DNA from: DASVAL01 sp035649575
GTDB lineage: Bacteria; Planctomycetota; UBA1135; UBA2386
Direction: 5' to 3'
Assembly (NCBI GenBank): GCA_035649575.1
Contig: DASRJH010000239.1
Span: 1-30,874, forward strand
Length of the DNA: 30,874 nucleotides
Made by a program: the position numbers and the translations under genes. Within the stretch, counting starts at the first letter, position 1; each line of letters opens with the position of its first letter. Of this stretch, positions 16,158 through 23,895 are shown one piece after another. A model generated the notes under the pieces. That model was not told where the DNA came from. It saw nothing but the letters and a program-made list of their open reading frames with translations, and did not search any database.

Positions 16158-18023
16158 TCAATACGCGATCGTCTTGCCGGCCTGGCTCGCGGCGAGGAAG
16201 CCCGGAACCTGCGTGTCGAACACGATCCACTGGAAGAACAGCGGCAGGTAGCTGAGACCGACCACCGGCGGCAGGGGGAACGGGAACGCAAACGAGCCGG
16301 GCGCAGTCGGCAGCACGAAGCCCGCGTTCAGGTCGGGCGAGATGGACAGGTAGCTCTCGGGCCAGCCTATGCTCGCGAGCGGGAGCGGCAGCGGGACGCC
16401 CAGATACGCCTGGTTGCTCAAGCCGATGAACAGCAGAGCCCCCAAAGCGTTGGGCACGCCCGTAAGCGTGATCTGGAACGTGGAGCCGACGAACGGCACA
16501 CCCGCCATGCCGCAGCGGCCGAGCTGGCTCCACCCGAAGCCGTAGGGGCCGGCGATCTCGTAGAGGAACTGCTTGCCTTGTCCCTGCACGTCGACGACGC
16601 AGATCAGGCGCAGGCGCGAGGTCGGCGTGCCGCTCGGACGCCAGGCCTCGAGGCCGGTGGCGACGCCACCCGGTCCGAAGCCGGGGTTCGGTATCCGGAT
16701 GTCACCACAGAACCGGACGCCGGTCGTCTGGAAGTCGTAGCCGGACCACTCGAAGCCGTTCACTTCCAGGCTGCCGGGCGGAGATGGCTGTGGCGTGCGA
16801 CTGAAGCCGTAGAAGTTGCCGAGCGTGTGGTCGTAGCCGAGCCCGGCACAGCCGGGCGGGATCGTGCGCTGGTCGAGGATCTGCGTACCGGCGCGATTGA
16901 ACTCGTAGGCCGTGCCGGCTGCGGTGCTGACCCAGAACGAACCGACGCCGAGCTGGCCGGAAGGATCGAACGCGAGGCCGAAGTCCTGCTGCGGCACCTG
17001 GCCGATCGACGGGAAGGCCACGAGCGGAGTGGAGCCCACGATGACGCCCGCCGCGTCGAGCCGGTGCAAGACCACCTGCCCGACGGGCCGGCTGTCGACG
17101 AGGGCGAAGACGAACTGCTGCGCCGTGGGCCCGAAGCCCACCCTCTCCTGGGTCAGCGCACACGCTCCGAACGGCGACTGCGAAGCCGGACCTGGCAGCG
17201 GCGTCTGGCCGATGACCGCGCCTTGGAAGATGCGGATGACCTGGTGCAGGCCAACGGTCGCGCGCGTGCCGACGAAGTATGTCGGCAGGAACTGGGGCGC
17301 CGGCCCCTCGGTGACGGCTGCGGACACGCAGTGAGCGCCCGTCAGCGCCGTCAGATCGTGAAACGTCCCCGGAACGACGGAACCGAGCGCGTCCCCGTCC
17401 TGGTCCGGGCCGGGCTTCACGCACTTGCTGCTGACGAACAGGTTGTCGATCGCGATGTCGCTGAGCGCGTTGTTGGTGAACGTCCAGTCGATGTCCTCGT
17501 CGTCCGGCTGGGGGATGAGCTCGGCGGAGATCGTGACGCGTTCCCAACCGCCGCCGATCGGCTCGCTCTCCACTTCGACGATCGCGCGGCCGTAGTTCGC
17601 GAGGTCCTGGTCGATCTCGCTCGCGATGTCGCCGCTCGACCCCTCGAACGCGTCGAACTGGATCCAGAACAGCTTGACCCAGTCGAGGTGTGGGTCGTTG
17701 TCGACCTTCATCGTGAACGAGCCGGTCTGCAGCGCGCCGGTCCCTGGCAGGCCGACGCAACCGGTGTGCGTGCCGAGGACCGGGATCGCGACGATGTTGG
17801 ACGAGAACGTCGCCCCGGTCACGAGCGGGCTGTACCAGGCCGGCGATGCCACGACGAACGTCGGGGGCGAGCTCGGGCCGCCGCTGAAGTCCCAATAGGC
17901 GCTCAGCGTCACTGCGTCCGGCACGGCCCACCACGGCGGCGGGTTGACTGGGGTCTGCGCGAGAGCGGCGGCCCCGGACAGGAGACCGGCGAGCATTGCC
18001 GGCAGATGGTTGTGGAGTGGCAT
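16158..18023 (-). CDS. Exported propeller-like protein with planctomycete C-terminal tail module
   Basis: 621 residues. Signal peptide at about 1-22 (ending AAALA before Gln). The first 200 residues look like a carbohydrate-binding-type beta sandwich (SAYWDFSGGP, then FTMKVDNDPHLDWVKLFWIQF, then GGGWERVTISAEL), closing with DIAIDNLFV. The middle, from about 210 to 500, has repeated beta-propeller-like strands (FGLAFDPSGQLGVGSFWVST, AGLGYDHTLGNFYGFSR). The last 110 residues form a hydrophobic beta-rich module (FQITLTGVPNALGALLFIG, then FPFPLPP, LFFQWIVFD, ending near the C-terminus with an SxxGKTI-like end) that resembles the ends of the exported proteins at 22617 and 23896. It lies 43 nt after the WD40-kinase gene, same strand, so it is probably in that operon and may be a regulated cell-surface product. 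No enzyme motif is seen. Confidence 0.8.
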   Translation of the reverse strand: MPLHNHLPAMLAGLLSGAAALAQTPVNPPPWWAVPDAVTLSAYWDFSGGPSSPPTFVVASPAWYSPLVTGATFSSNIVAIPVLGTHTGCVGLPGTGALQTGSFTMKVDNDPHLDWVKLFWIQFDAFEGSSGDIASEIDQDLANYGRAIVEVESEPIGGGWERVTISAELIPQPDDEDIDWTFTNNALSDIAIDNLFVSSKCVKPGPDQDGDALGSVVPGTFHDLTALTGAHCVSAAVTEGPAPQFLPTYFVGTRATVGLHQVIRIFQGAVIGQTPLPGPASQSPFGACALTQERVGFGPTAQQFVFALVDSRPVGQVVLHRLDAAGVIVGSTPLVAFPSIGQVPQQDFGLAFDPSGQLGVGSFWVSTAAGTAYEFNRAGTQILDQRTIPPGCAGLGYDHTLGNFYGFSRTPQPSPPGSLEVNGFEWSGYDFQTTGVRFCGDIRIPNPGFGPGGVATGLEAWRPSGTPTSRLRLICVVDVQGQGKQFLYEIAGPYGFGWSQLGRCGMAGVPFVGSTFQITLTGVPNALGALLFIGLSNQAYLGVPLPLPLASIGWPESYLSISPDLNAGFVLPTAPGSFAFPFPLPPVVGLSYLPLFFQWIVFDTQVPGFLAASQAGKTIAY

Positions 18024-18066
18024 GGCTGCAGCTCTGGGCAGACAGAAAGATCGACGTAGGGTGGTG

Positions 18067-21000
18067 CTACTTGTGTTCGGCCGGGCGCACGAGCCCGTGC
18101 CGCACCTTCTCTGCAGCGGTCAGCAAGCGCAGAGGTAGACGTTTGGCGAGGGCTACAGGTTCAGTCGGCCAGATGCGGGCCGTGCCGTCGCGCGAGGTCG
18201 TGACGGCCCAGGTGCCGTCGGGGTTGAACGCACCCCATTCGACCGTACCGCGATGGCCGTGGAAGCGCAGCAGCTCGGTGCCGTCGACGCGCCAGAGCTG
18301 CGCCTCGAAGTTGCCCGCAGCGCTCGTCGTCAGCACCATCGAGCCGTCACGCGAGAACGTCGCGTACTGGAGGCGCTGGCCGGCGTCGAGGACGGCGAGG
18401 CAACGCTTGTCGGGTGTCTGGATGCGCGCCGTGCCATCGTGGCTGGCCGTCAGCAGCGTGCTGCCGTCGGGCGAGAAGCGCACCCAGAGCACGTGGTCCG
18501 TGTGGCCACCGACCTCGCCTCGCGGTTGGCCGCCCGGAACCGACCAGAGCCGGACGATCGATTCGCGCTCTTCGACCGTCGCGAGCAGCGCGCCGTCTCG
18601 CGAGAGATCGGCGGCCACGAGCGGCTGCGGGCGCGATAGAACTTGCACCTGCGACTGATCGTTCATGTTCCAGACGATTGCGCGCCCCGTGCGGCTCTTG
18701 TCGGCGTTCGTGTGCACGCCGGCCGTCAGCAGGCGGGAGCCCCCGGCCGCGAACCGCACGACGGGCACACTGCCGGTGTGGTCTTTGAGCGTGAAGAGCG
18801 GCGCGCCATCGACGAGGCGGTGCACGGCGATCCGGCCGGGGACGCGGCCGTCGACGGTGCTGCACGCGATGCGCTCGCCGGCGTCGTCGACGTCGAGGGT
18901 GCGTACGGGCATGCCGAGCGGCTCGGTGACCCAGACGCGCCTCCCATCGTGTGCGTTCCAGAGCCGCAGGCGTTCGTCGTCGCCCGCGGTCACGATGCGG
19001 TCGCCGGTCGCGTCGAAGCAGGCGGCGGGCAGGGCGCCGGGCTGACGCAGCGTGACGACGCCGCGTGAGTCATCCGAGTCCCAGATCACGGCGCGGTTGC
19101 TCCCGGCGAGCGCGAGCACGCGACGGCCCTCCGGATCGAAGTCGGCGGTTCCGATCGCGGGCCCAAGCTCGTACTGCAGGATCGCGCCACCGTTCGGGGT
19201 AGGACCGCTGCCCGCGTCGAAGATGCGCAATACGCCATCCTCGCCGGCCGTCACCGCGAGCCCGTTCGTGCGATCGAAGCCGACGTGCCGCAGCGAGCCA
19301 CCGTGGCCGACGAACGTCTGCAGTTCCCGGCACGGGAGTCCGCCCGTCGCATCCCGCTGCACCTGCCACAACCGCGCGGTCTGGTCGCGCGAGCCCGTGA
19401 GCAGTCGTTCGCTCGTTCCGTCGAACGCGAGCGTGCGAATCTCGTGGCTGTGGCGGACCGTGCCGAGCAGGCTCGCATCGGCAACGCGGTAGATGTGAGC
19501 TGCGCCGTCGCTCGCAGCCGTTGCCACGAGCGAGCTGTCCGGCGCGAACGCGATCGCGCGAACGCTGTTCTCCGCGCCCTGATCGAGCAGACCGATCGTC
19601 TCGCCCGTCGCGGTGCGCCAGAGCCGCACGGCGCCTCGTTTGCCACTGCATGTGGCCGCGTACTCACCGCAGGGACTCAGCGCCAGGGTGACGAGCAGCT
19701 GGTCGTGCACGACCGGCGCAGACACGGCCTTGCCGGTGCTCGCCTCGAACACCTGCGCCTTGTAAGGGCCGTCATCCGAGCCGTAGCACGCCACGAGCAC
19801 ACGTTCCCCGCGACGGTCGGCCCGCAGCGCTGCGGCCTTGTCGGGCAGCGACACCTTGTATTCGAGGCTGCCGTCCTGCGTGCGCCACAAACGCAGCGTG
19901 CCGTCCGCGCTCGCCGTCAACAACCGCTCGCCGTTGCCCACGAACACCGCTCCGACGACCCAGCCCTTGTCTTCGTCCTTGCCTTCGTGGCGTGCCAAGG
20001 TGCGCGTCAGCGCCCCTTTCGCAGCGTCCCACAGCAGCACCTTGCCGTCGACGCCCGTCGTCACCACGCGCTTGCCGTCCGGAGACCAGCGCGCGCTGAT
20101 GATCTGTCCCACGTGGTCGCGGTCGTCTCCGGTGCGCAGCGTCGTGGTCCGATAGACTCCGCCGAGCGCGGTCAGCACCGCGGAACGGGTCTTCGACGAG
20201 CCGCCGAGCGCGTCGGCTTCGAGCGCCAGCAGTACGGCCAGCTCGCGATCGTGCGAGATCTGCTGGCTGCTCTCGAGGCAGATGCGCGATGCCATCGTCG
20301 CCGCGAGCAGCGCCTTGGTGCGATAGCCATCGATGCGTGCCACCACCCCCGCGTCGTCGCGCAGGCGCAGCGCCTCGGTGGCAAGCTGGATCGCGAGGTC
20401 GAACTGGTCGCGTCCGGCCTCCTGCTCGGCTTTTGCCAGCAAGCCCGACGATCGCCCATCCCGGTCGATCGCGTCGAACCACGAGTACCCGAGCACGCCG
20501 GCGACGATTGCGCCGACGGCGCCCGCGAGCATCGTCTCCGCGCGATGCCGGCGCATCCACTTGAGCAGCCGCGTCACCGTCCCCGCGGGTCTCGCGTGGA
20601 TCGGCTCCCAGCGCAGGAAGCGAAGCAGGTCCGCTTCGAACTCGGCGGCGGTCTGGTAGCGGTTCTGCGGGTCCTTCTCGAGCGCCTTCTGGCAGATGGT
20701 CACGAGGTCGCGCGGCACCTTCGTGTTCAGCTTGTGCGGCGGGACCGGCTCCTTGAAGCAGATCTCGTAGATGACCTGCTGGAGGTTCTTGCCGTAGAAC
20801 GGCCGCTGCAGCGTGAGCACTTCGTAGAGGATGACTCCGAGCGACCAGATGTCGGCGCGATGGTCGATGACGACGCGCTTGGCCAGCGTCTGCTCGGGGC
20901 TCAGGTAGTGCGCCGTACCGGTGATCTCGCCTGACATCGAGATGCTGCCGTCGCCGAGCGACTTGGCGAGGCCGAAGTCGAGCAGCCTCGCCTGCCGGCG

Positions 21001-21732
21001 ATCGTCGATCATGAGATTGCGCGGCTTCAGATCGCGGTGCACGACGCCGGCCTGATGGGCGGCCGCCAGCGCCGAGGCCAGTTGTGCGCACAACATCGCA
21101 CACTCCGCGACGTAGCCCTTCTTCGGCTCGATGCCGAGCGTACCTTCGATCGAGGTGTGTCCCTCGCCGTTGGCGAGCCGCAGGTCGTCGAGGATGTCGC
21201 CGAGGTTGCGGCCCGCGACGAAGTCCATCGCGAGCGCGAACGTTCCGTCGACCTCGCAGAAGGTGTGCACGGGCACGATGGCCGGATGCCGCAGCTGGGC
21301 GGCGGCGGCCGCCTCGCGGCGGAAGCGCTCGACATGGCGCTTGCTGAGCGTGAGTCCACTCGCCATGACCTTGAGCGCCACGCGCCGGTTGAGGGACCGT
21401 TGGTGCGCGAGGTAGACGATGCCCATGCCGCCGCGGCCGAGTTCTTCCTGGATCTCGAAATCGCCGAACGTGCGATTGTCGCTGTGAGGACGCTGCCCTG
21501 CTTCCCACTTCTGGCGGCCGAGCAACCCGTCCAACGAGAGGAATTCGCGACACTGCGCGAGGATCCGCGGTCGCAGTGGCAGCGCAAAGCGCTCGACGAA
21601 CACCACGAGGTCCGGCGCCTGCCCCGAGGAATGCAGTTCGACGAACTGCTCGACAGCCTGCTGCACGCCGGTACCCGAACTCGCCTCGCCATTCGACACG
21701 GCGTCGGGCGTGGGTTCAGGTTGGTCGCGCAT
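18067..21732 (-). CDS. Transmembrane serine/threonine kinase with about fifteen C-terminal WD40 repeats
   Basis: 1221 residues. An N-terminal helical segment (about 1-88) precedes a complete Hanks-type kinase domain (about 90-375): glycine loop GRGGMG (99-104), Lys121, Glu140, HRDLKPRN (Asp234, Asn239), DFG (Asp252), and SPE (278-280) in the activation segment. A single membrane helix lies at about 400-417, then a TPR-like helical hairpin. From about 535 to the end there are roughly fifteen WD40-type blades (endings such as VLLWD, LRLWR, VRLWR, ARLWQV, VIWDS, ARIWP), enough for two seven-bladed propellers, presumably outside the cytoplasm. The ATG shares its A with the TGA of the sigma-factor gene (TGATG), so translation is coupled; a GTG one codon upstream is the alternative. 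The kinase may control the cognate sigma factor in response to what the propeller senses; that link is inferred from gene order. Confidence 0.95.
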   Translation of the reverse strand: MRDQPEPTPDAVSNGEASSGTGVQQAVEQFVELHSSGQAPDLVVFVERFALPLRPRILAQCREFLSLDGLLGRQKWEAGQRPHSDNRTFGDFEIQEELGRGGMGIVYLAHQRSLNRRVALKVMASGLTLSKRHVERFRREAAAAAQLRHPAIVPVHTFCEVDGTFALAMDFVAGRNLGDILDDLRLANGEGHTSIEGTLGIEPKKGYVAECAMLCAQLASALAAAHQAGVVHRDLKPRNLMIDDRRQARLLDFGLAKSLGDGSISMSGEITGTAHYLSPEQTLAKRVVIDHRADIWSLGVILYEVLTLQRPFYGKNLQQVIYEICFKEPVPPHKLNTKVPRDLVTICQKALEKDPQNRYQTAAEFEADLLRFLRWEPIHARPAGTVTRLLKWMRRHRAETMLAGAVGAIVAGVLGYSWFDAIDRDGRSSGLLAKAEQEAGRDQFDLAIQLATEALRLRDDAGVVARIDGYRTKALLAATMASRICLESSQQISHDRELAVLLALEADALGGSSKTRSAVLTALGGVYRTTTLRTGDDRDHVGQIISARWSPDGKRVVTTGVDGKVLLWDAAKGALTRTLARHEGKDEDKGWVVGAVFVGNGERLLTASADGTLRLWRTQDGSLEYKVSLPDKAAALRADRRGERVLVACYGSDDGPYKAQVFEASTGKAVSAPVVHDQLLVTLALSPCGEYAATCSGKRGAVRLWRTATGETIGLLDQGAENSVRAIAFAPDSSLVATAASDGAAHIYRVADASLLGTVRHSHEIRTLAFDGTSERLLTGSRDQTARLWQVQRDATGGLPCRELQTFVGHGGSLRHVGFDRTNGLAVTAGEDGVLRIFDAGSGPTPNGGAILQYELGPAIGTADFDPEGRRVLALAGSNRAVIWDSDDSRGVVTLRQPGALPAACFDATGDRIVTAGDDERLRLWNAHDGRRVWVTEPLGMPVRTLDVDDAGERIACSTVDGRVPGRIAVHRLVDGAPLFTLKDHTGSVPVVRFAAGGSRLLTAGVHTNADKSRTGRAIVWNMNDQSQVQVLSRPQPLVAADLSRDGALLATVEERESIVRLWSVPGGQPRGEVGGHTDHVLWVRFSPDGSTLLTASHDGTARIQTPDKRCLAVLDAGQRLQYATFSRDGSMVLTTSAAGNFEAQLWRVDGTELLRFHGHRGTVEWGAFNPDGTWAVTTSRDGTARIWPTEPVALAKRLPLRLLTAAEKVRHGLVRPAEHK

Positions 21733-22448
21733 CACGACTCCTGTTGGCGCGACAGGAGGCCCGACAAGCGGGCCTGGGCCCGCGAGAGCAGCGCTCGCAT
21801 CGCCCCCTCCGTCGGCAGCCCCATCTCGGCGCAGATCTCGTTCGGCTCGAGTTCGAGGTAGCGGCGCAGCACGATGATCTCGCGCTCGCGGTCGGGCAGT
21901 TGTTGCAGCGCCACGCGCACGCGTTCGGCCAGTTCCTGTTCGTCCTGGTGCTGCGAGGGAGTCGCGCCCTTGTCGACGACTGCCTGTTCGACCTGCGCGT
22001 CGAGGTCGACGATGCCGCCCTCTGCGCTGCGCTTCTTCGCCCCCAGCGCGCGGATGCGGCGCACGATCTCGTATTCTGCCCCCTTCAAGAGCCAGGCCAG
22101 GAACGACCCCTCGCCGCGGTACTCGAAGGTCTGCAACCGCCGCAGCGCCGACAGGATCGCGTCGTGCGTGGCGTCCTCGCTGTCGGCGAGCAACAGCCGG
22201 TACTTGGGGCCGATCAACTTGCGCAGCGCGTTGCGCAGCCGGTCGCGGTAGCGCTCGAACAGCAGGTCGATCGCCTTACGGTCCTGCTCCAGGGCGCGGC
22301 TGACGAGGTTGCGGGTGTTGTCGTCCAAGAACGGTGCGTGGGCGAGGGAACCGTGATTCTGCCCCTTTCCTGCCCGCCGACAAGCCGCACGCTTGATGCG
22401 GGCCTCCAATCGCCGCGCAAAGTGCTCGATCCGATGGAAATGGCGCAT
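21732..22448 (-). CDS. ECF-type RNA polymerase sigma factor paired with a kinase
   Basis: 238 residues. Region 2 is recognisable (FERYRDRLRNAL, then LLADSEDATHDAIL, then GEGSFLAWLLKGAEYEIVRR, the last binding -10 DNA), and region 4 forms a helix-turn-helix (LPDREREIIVLRRYLELEPNEICAEMG then AMRALLSRAQARL). There is no anti-sigma gene beside it; instead the next gene, overlapping by one base, is the WD40 kinase, the arrangement described for kinase-controlled ECF sigma factors in planctomycetes and other phyla. The first 40 residues are Arg-rich and unlike family members; the true start may be further in, for example the TTG at residue 42 (22325). The ATG at 22448 is kept because it is the only in-frame ATG before region 2. 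It is divergent from the exported protein at 22617. Confidence 0.9.
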   Translation of the reverse strand: MRHFHRIEHFARRLEARIKRAACRRAGKGQNHGSLAHAPFLDDNTRNLVSRALEQDRKAIDLLFERYRDRLRNALRKLIGPKYRLLLADSEDATHDAILSALRRLQTFEYRGEGSFLAWLLKGAEYEIVRRIRALGAKKRSAEGGIVDLDAQVEQAVVDKGATPSQHQDEQELAERVRVALQQLPDREREIIVLRRYLELEPNEICAEMGLPTEGAMRALLSRAQARLSGLLSRQQES

Positions 22449-22567
22449 GGCTGAGTGTGAAGAGCCGGTGCCGTTTGCTTCGCACGCAGTTGTGCGCGGT
22501 TTTTCGGGCGCCGCGCACTCCAGCGTCTCGGCAACGCGATCTCAAAAATCCGCGTGCGCTGTCGCCA

Positions 22568-22594
22568 GGTGGGTTCTTCAGAAGAGCCCCCACC
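22568..22594 (+). promoter_or_regulatory. Strong hairpin just upstream of the exported-protein gene
   Basis: GGTGGG (22568-22573) pairs with CCCACC (22589-22594); inside, TTCTT and AAGAG continue the stem after a two-base bulge, closing near CAG. It ends 22 nt before the ATG at 22617 and is followed by a pyrimidine-rich stretch, so it would lie in the 5' leader as an attenuator or translation element. On the other strand it is 120 bp upstream of the sigma gene. Confidence 0.4.
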
Positions 22595-22616
22595 CTTCTT
22601 TCAGCTCTTTCCACCC

Positions 22617-23825
22617 ATGCGCACCCACATCCTGTGTCTGTTCACGGGCCTCGCGCTGACCAGCACCGCTTTGGCCCAACGTCTTGCCACCTACGCGACG
22701 GGCGTCGGCGGCTTCGCCGAACACCAGCCGCCGACTGCGGTCCTGCCGGCACCCGCGCCGATCATCGCCGCCTACCCGGCCGTGCCCGTGCTGCCCTTGA
22801 TCCCGCCGGCGCCGCCGTTCTTCGTGCCGAACGGGGACAGCACGTTCGACAACGCGGTCGGCATTCACTGGGTCACCAACGGTCTGGTGATGGCGTCACA
22901 ACCGACGCCGACGTTCCCACCGCTCGCGCCGCCGCTGCCGCCGTTTCCGATCCCACTGGCCGTTCTCGCGGCGATCGGCGGTGGTCCCGTGACGGGAATC
23001 GCGATCAATCCGATCGCGGGTGTCATGTATCTGTGCGGCCAGGTCGGCCCCGTGGTCGGCGTCGCCCCGGCTCCGGGCATGCCGATCCTCGTGCCGCCGT
23101 TCCCGATCCCGTTCCCGGCGGGTCCCATCACGGGGCTCGAGTGGGACGGCATCACCGGCACGCTCTGGGCCATCGACGGACCGGGCATCTGCTACAACTT
23201 CTTCCCCGGGGGCCTGCCCGCCGCGCCGCCGATCGTGCCACTCCCGCTGTTCGTCGCCCCGACCGGTGACCTCGCGATCGACAAGACGGGTTCGCTGAAC
23301 GGCGTCGGTCTGCGCTCGCTCTACGTCGTCGCGGGCCCGGTGATCTTCGACGTGAACACGCCGGCGCCGATCGTTTTCCCGTCCGGCCCGCCCCTGCCAA
23401 ACGGCATCGCGTTCCTGGACCATCCAGCCTCCGTGCCGCCGATCGGCACGTGCCTCTGCCCTGGCACCGGCTATCCGACGCAGGCCACGTCGAGCGTCAT
23501 GAGCAGCGGCAACGGCGCCTTCTCGTTGACGAACGGTGGCTTCCCGCCCGGTTGGCCCGTCATCTTCATCTTCGATGGGGTCTTCAGTCCGGTGTTCATT
23601 CCGTTCCCGCCGTCGGGATGTCCGCTCGGGTTGGTCCCGGGCTCGCCGAGCCTGATCCCGGTCCTCGTGATCGCGGACCCGTTGGGCAACGCCACGCTGC
23701 CGCTACCGCTGCTCTACCCCGTCGGCACGGGACCGCTCTACAACCAGAACCTCTCGTTCTGCCCGACGGACCCGACGGGTTTCATCCTCTCGCCGCTGCG
23801 CGTGATCGAGGTCAGCGGTTTTTGA
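22617..23825 (+). CDS. Exported Pro/Phe-rich propeller-like protein with shared C-terminal tail module
   Basis: 402 residues. Signal peptide at about 1-20 (ending STALA before Gln). The mature protein is unusually rich in Pro, Phe, Val and Gly (PLAPPLPPFPIPL and similar runs). Two propeller-like strand pairs stand out (GGPVTGIAINPIAGVMYLC and AGPITGLEWDGITGTLWAID), then a Cys pair (CLCPGTG) marks a linker. The last 110 residues (GAFSLTNGGFPPGWPVIFIF, then SGCPLGL, GNATLPLPLL, LYNQNLSFCP, ending SPLRVIEV) resemble the C-terminal module of the protein encoded at 16158-18023. No catalytic motif is seen; a cell-surface or envelope role is inferred. It may be cotranscribed with the next exported protein, 70 nt downstream. 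The start at 22617 is the only one giving a signal peptide. Confidence 0.82.
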   Translation: MRTHILCLFTGLALTSTALAQRLATYATGVGGFAEHQPPTAVLPAPAPIIAAYPAVPVLPLIPPAPPFFVPNGDSTFDNAVGIHWVTNGLVMASQPTPTFPPLAPPLPPFPIPLAVLAAIGGGPVTGIAINPIAGVMYLCGQVGPVVGVAPAPGMPILVPPFPIPFPAGPITGLEWDGITGTLWAIDGPGICYNFFPGGLPAAPPIVPLPLFVAPTGDLAIDKTGSLNGVGLRSLYVVAGPVIFDVNTPAPIVFPSGPPLPNGIAFLDHPASVPPIGTCLCPGTGYPTQATSSVMSSGNGAFSLTNGGFPPGWPVIFIFDGVFSPVFIPFPPSGCPLGLVPGSPSLIPVLVIADPLGNATLPLPLLYPVGTGPLYNQNLSFCPTDPTGFILSPLRVIEVSGF

Positions 23826-23864
23826 GTCAGTCCCTGCGTGCGCCTGATCGGAATCGGTTCTTCC

Positions 23865-23888
23865 GGGGTGTCTTCAACAACCCACCCC
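23865..23888 (+). promoter_or_regulatory. Hairpin between the two exported-protein genes
   Basis: GGGGTG (23865-23870) pairs with CACCCC (23883-23888) around a 12-nt loop, ending 7 nt before the ATG at 23896. Upstream is GGTTCTTC, an 8-mer also present in the leader hairpin of the preceding gene (22572-22579). It could end the upstream transcript or control translation of the next gene. Confidence 0.35.
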
Positions 23889-23895
23889 ACCGATC

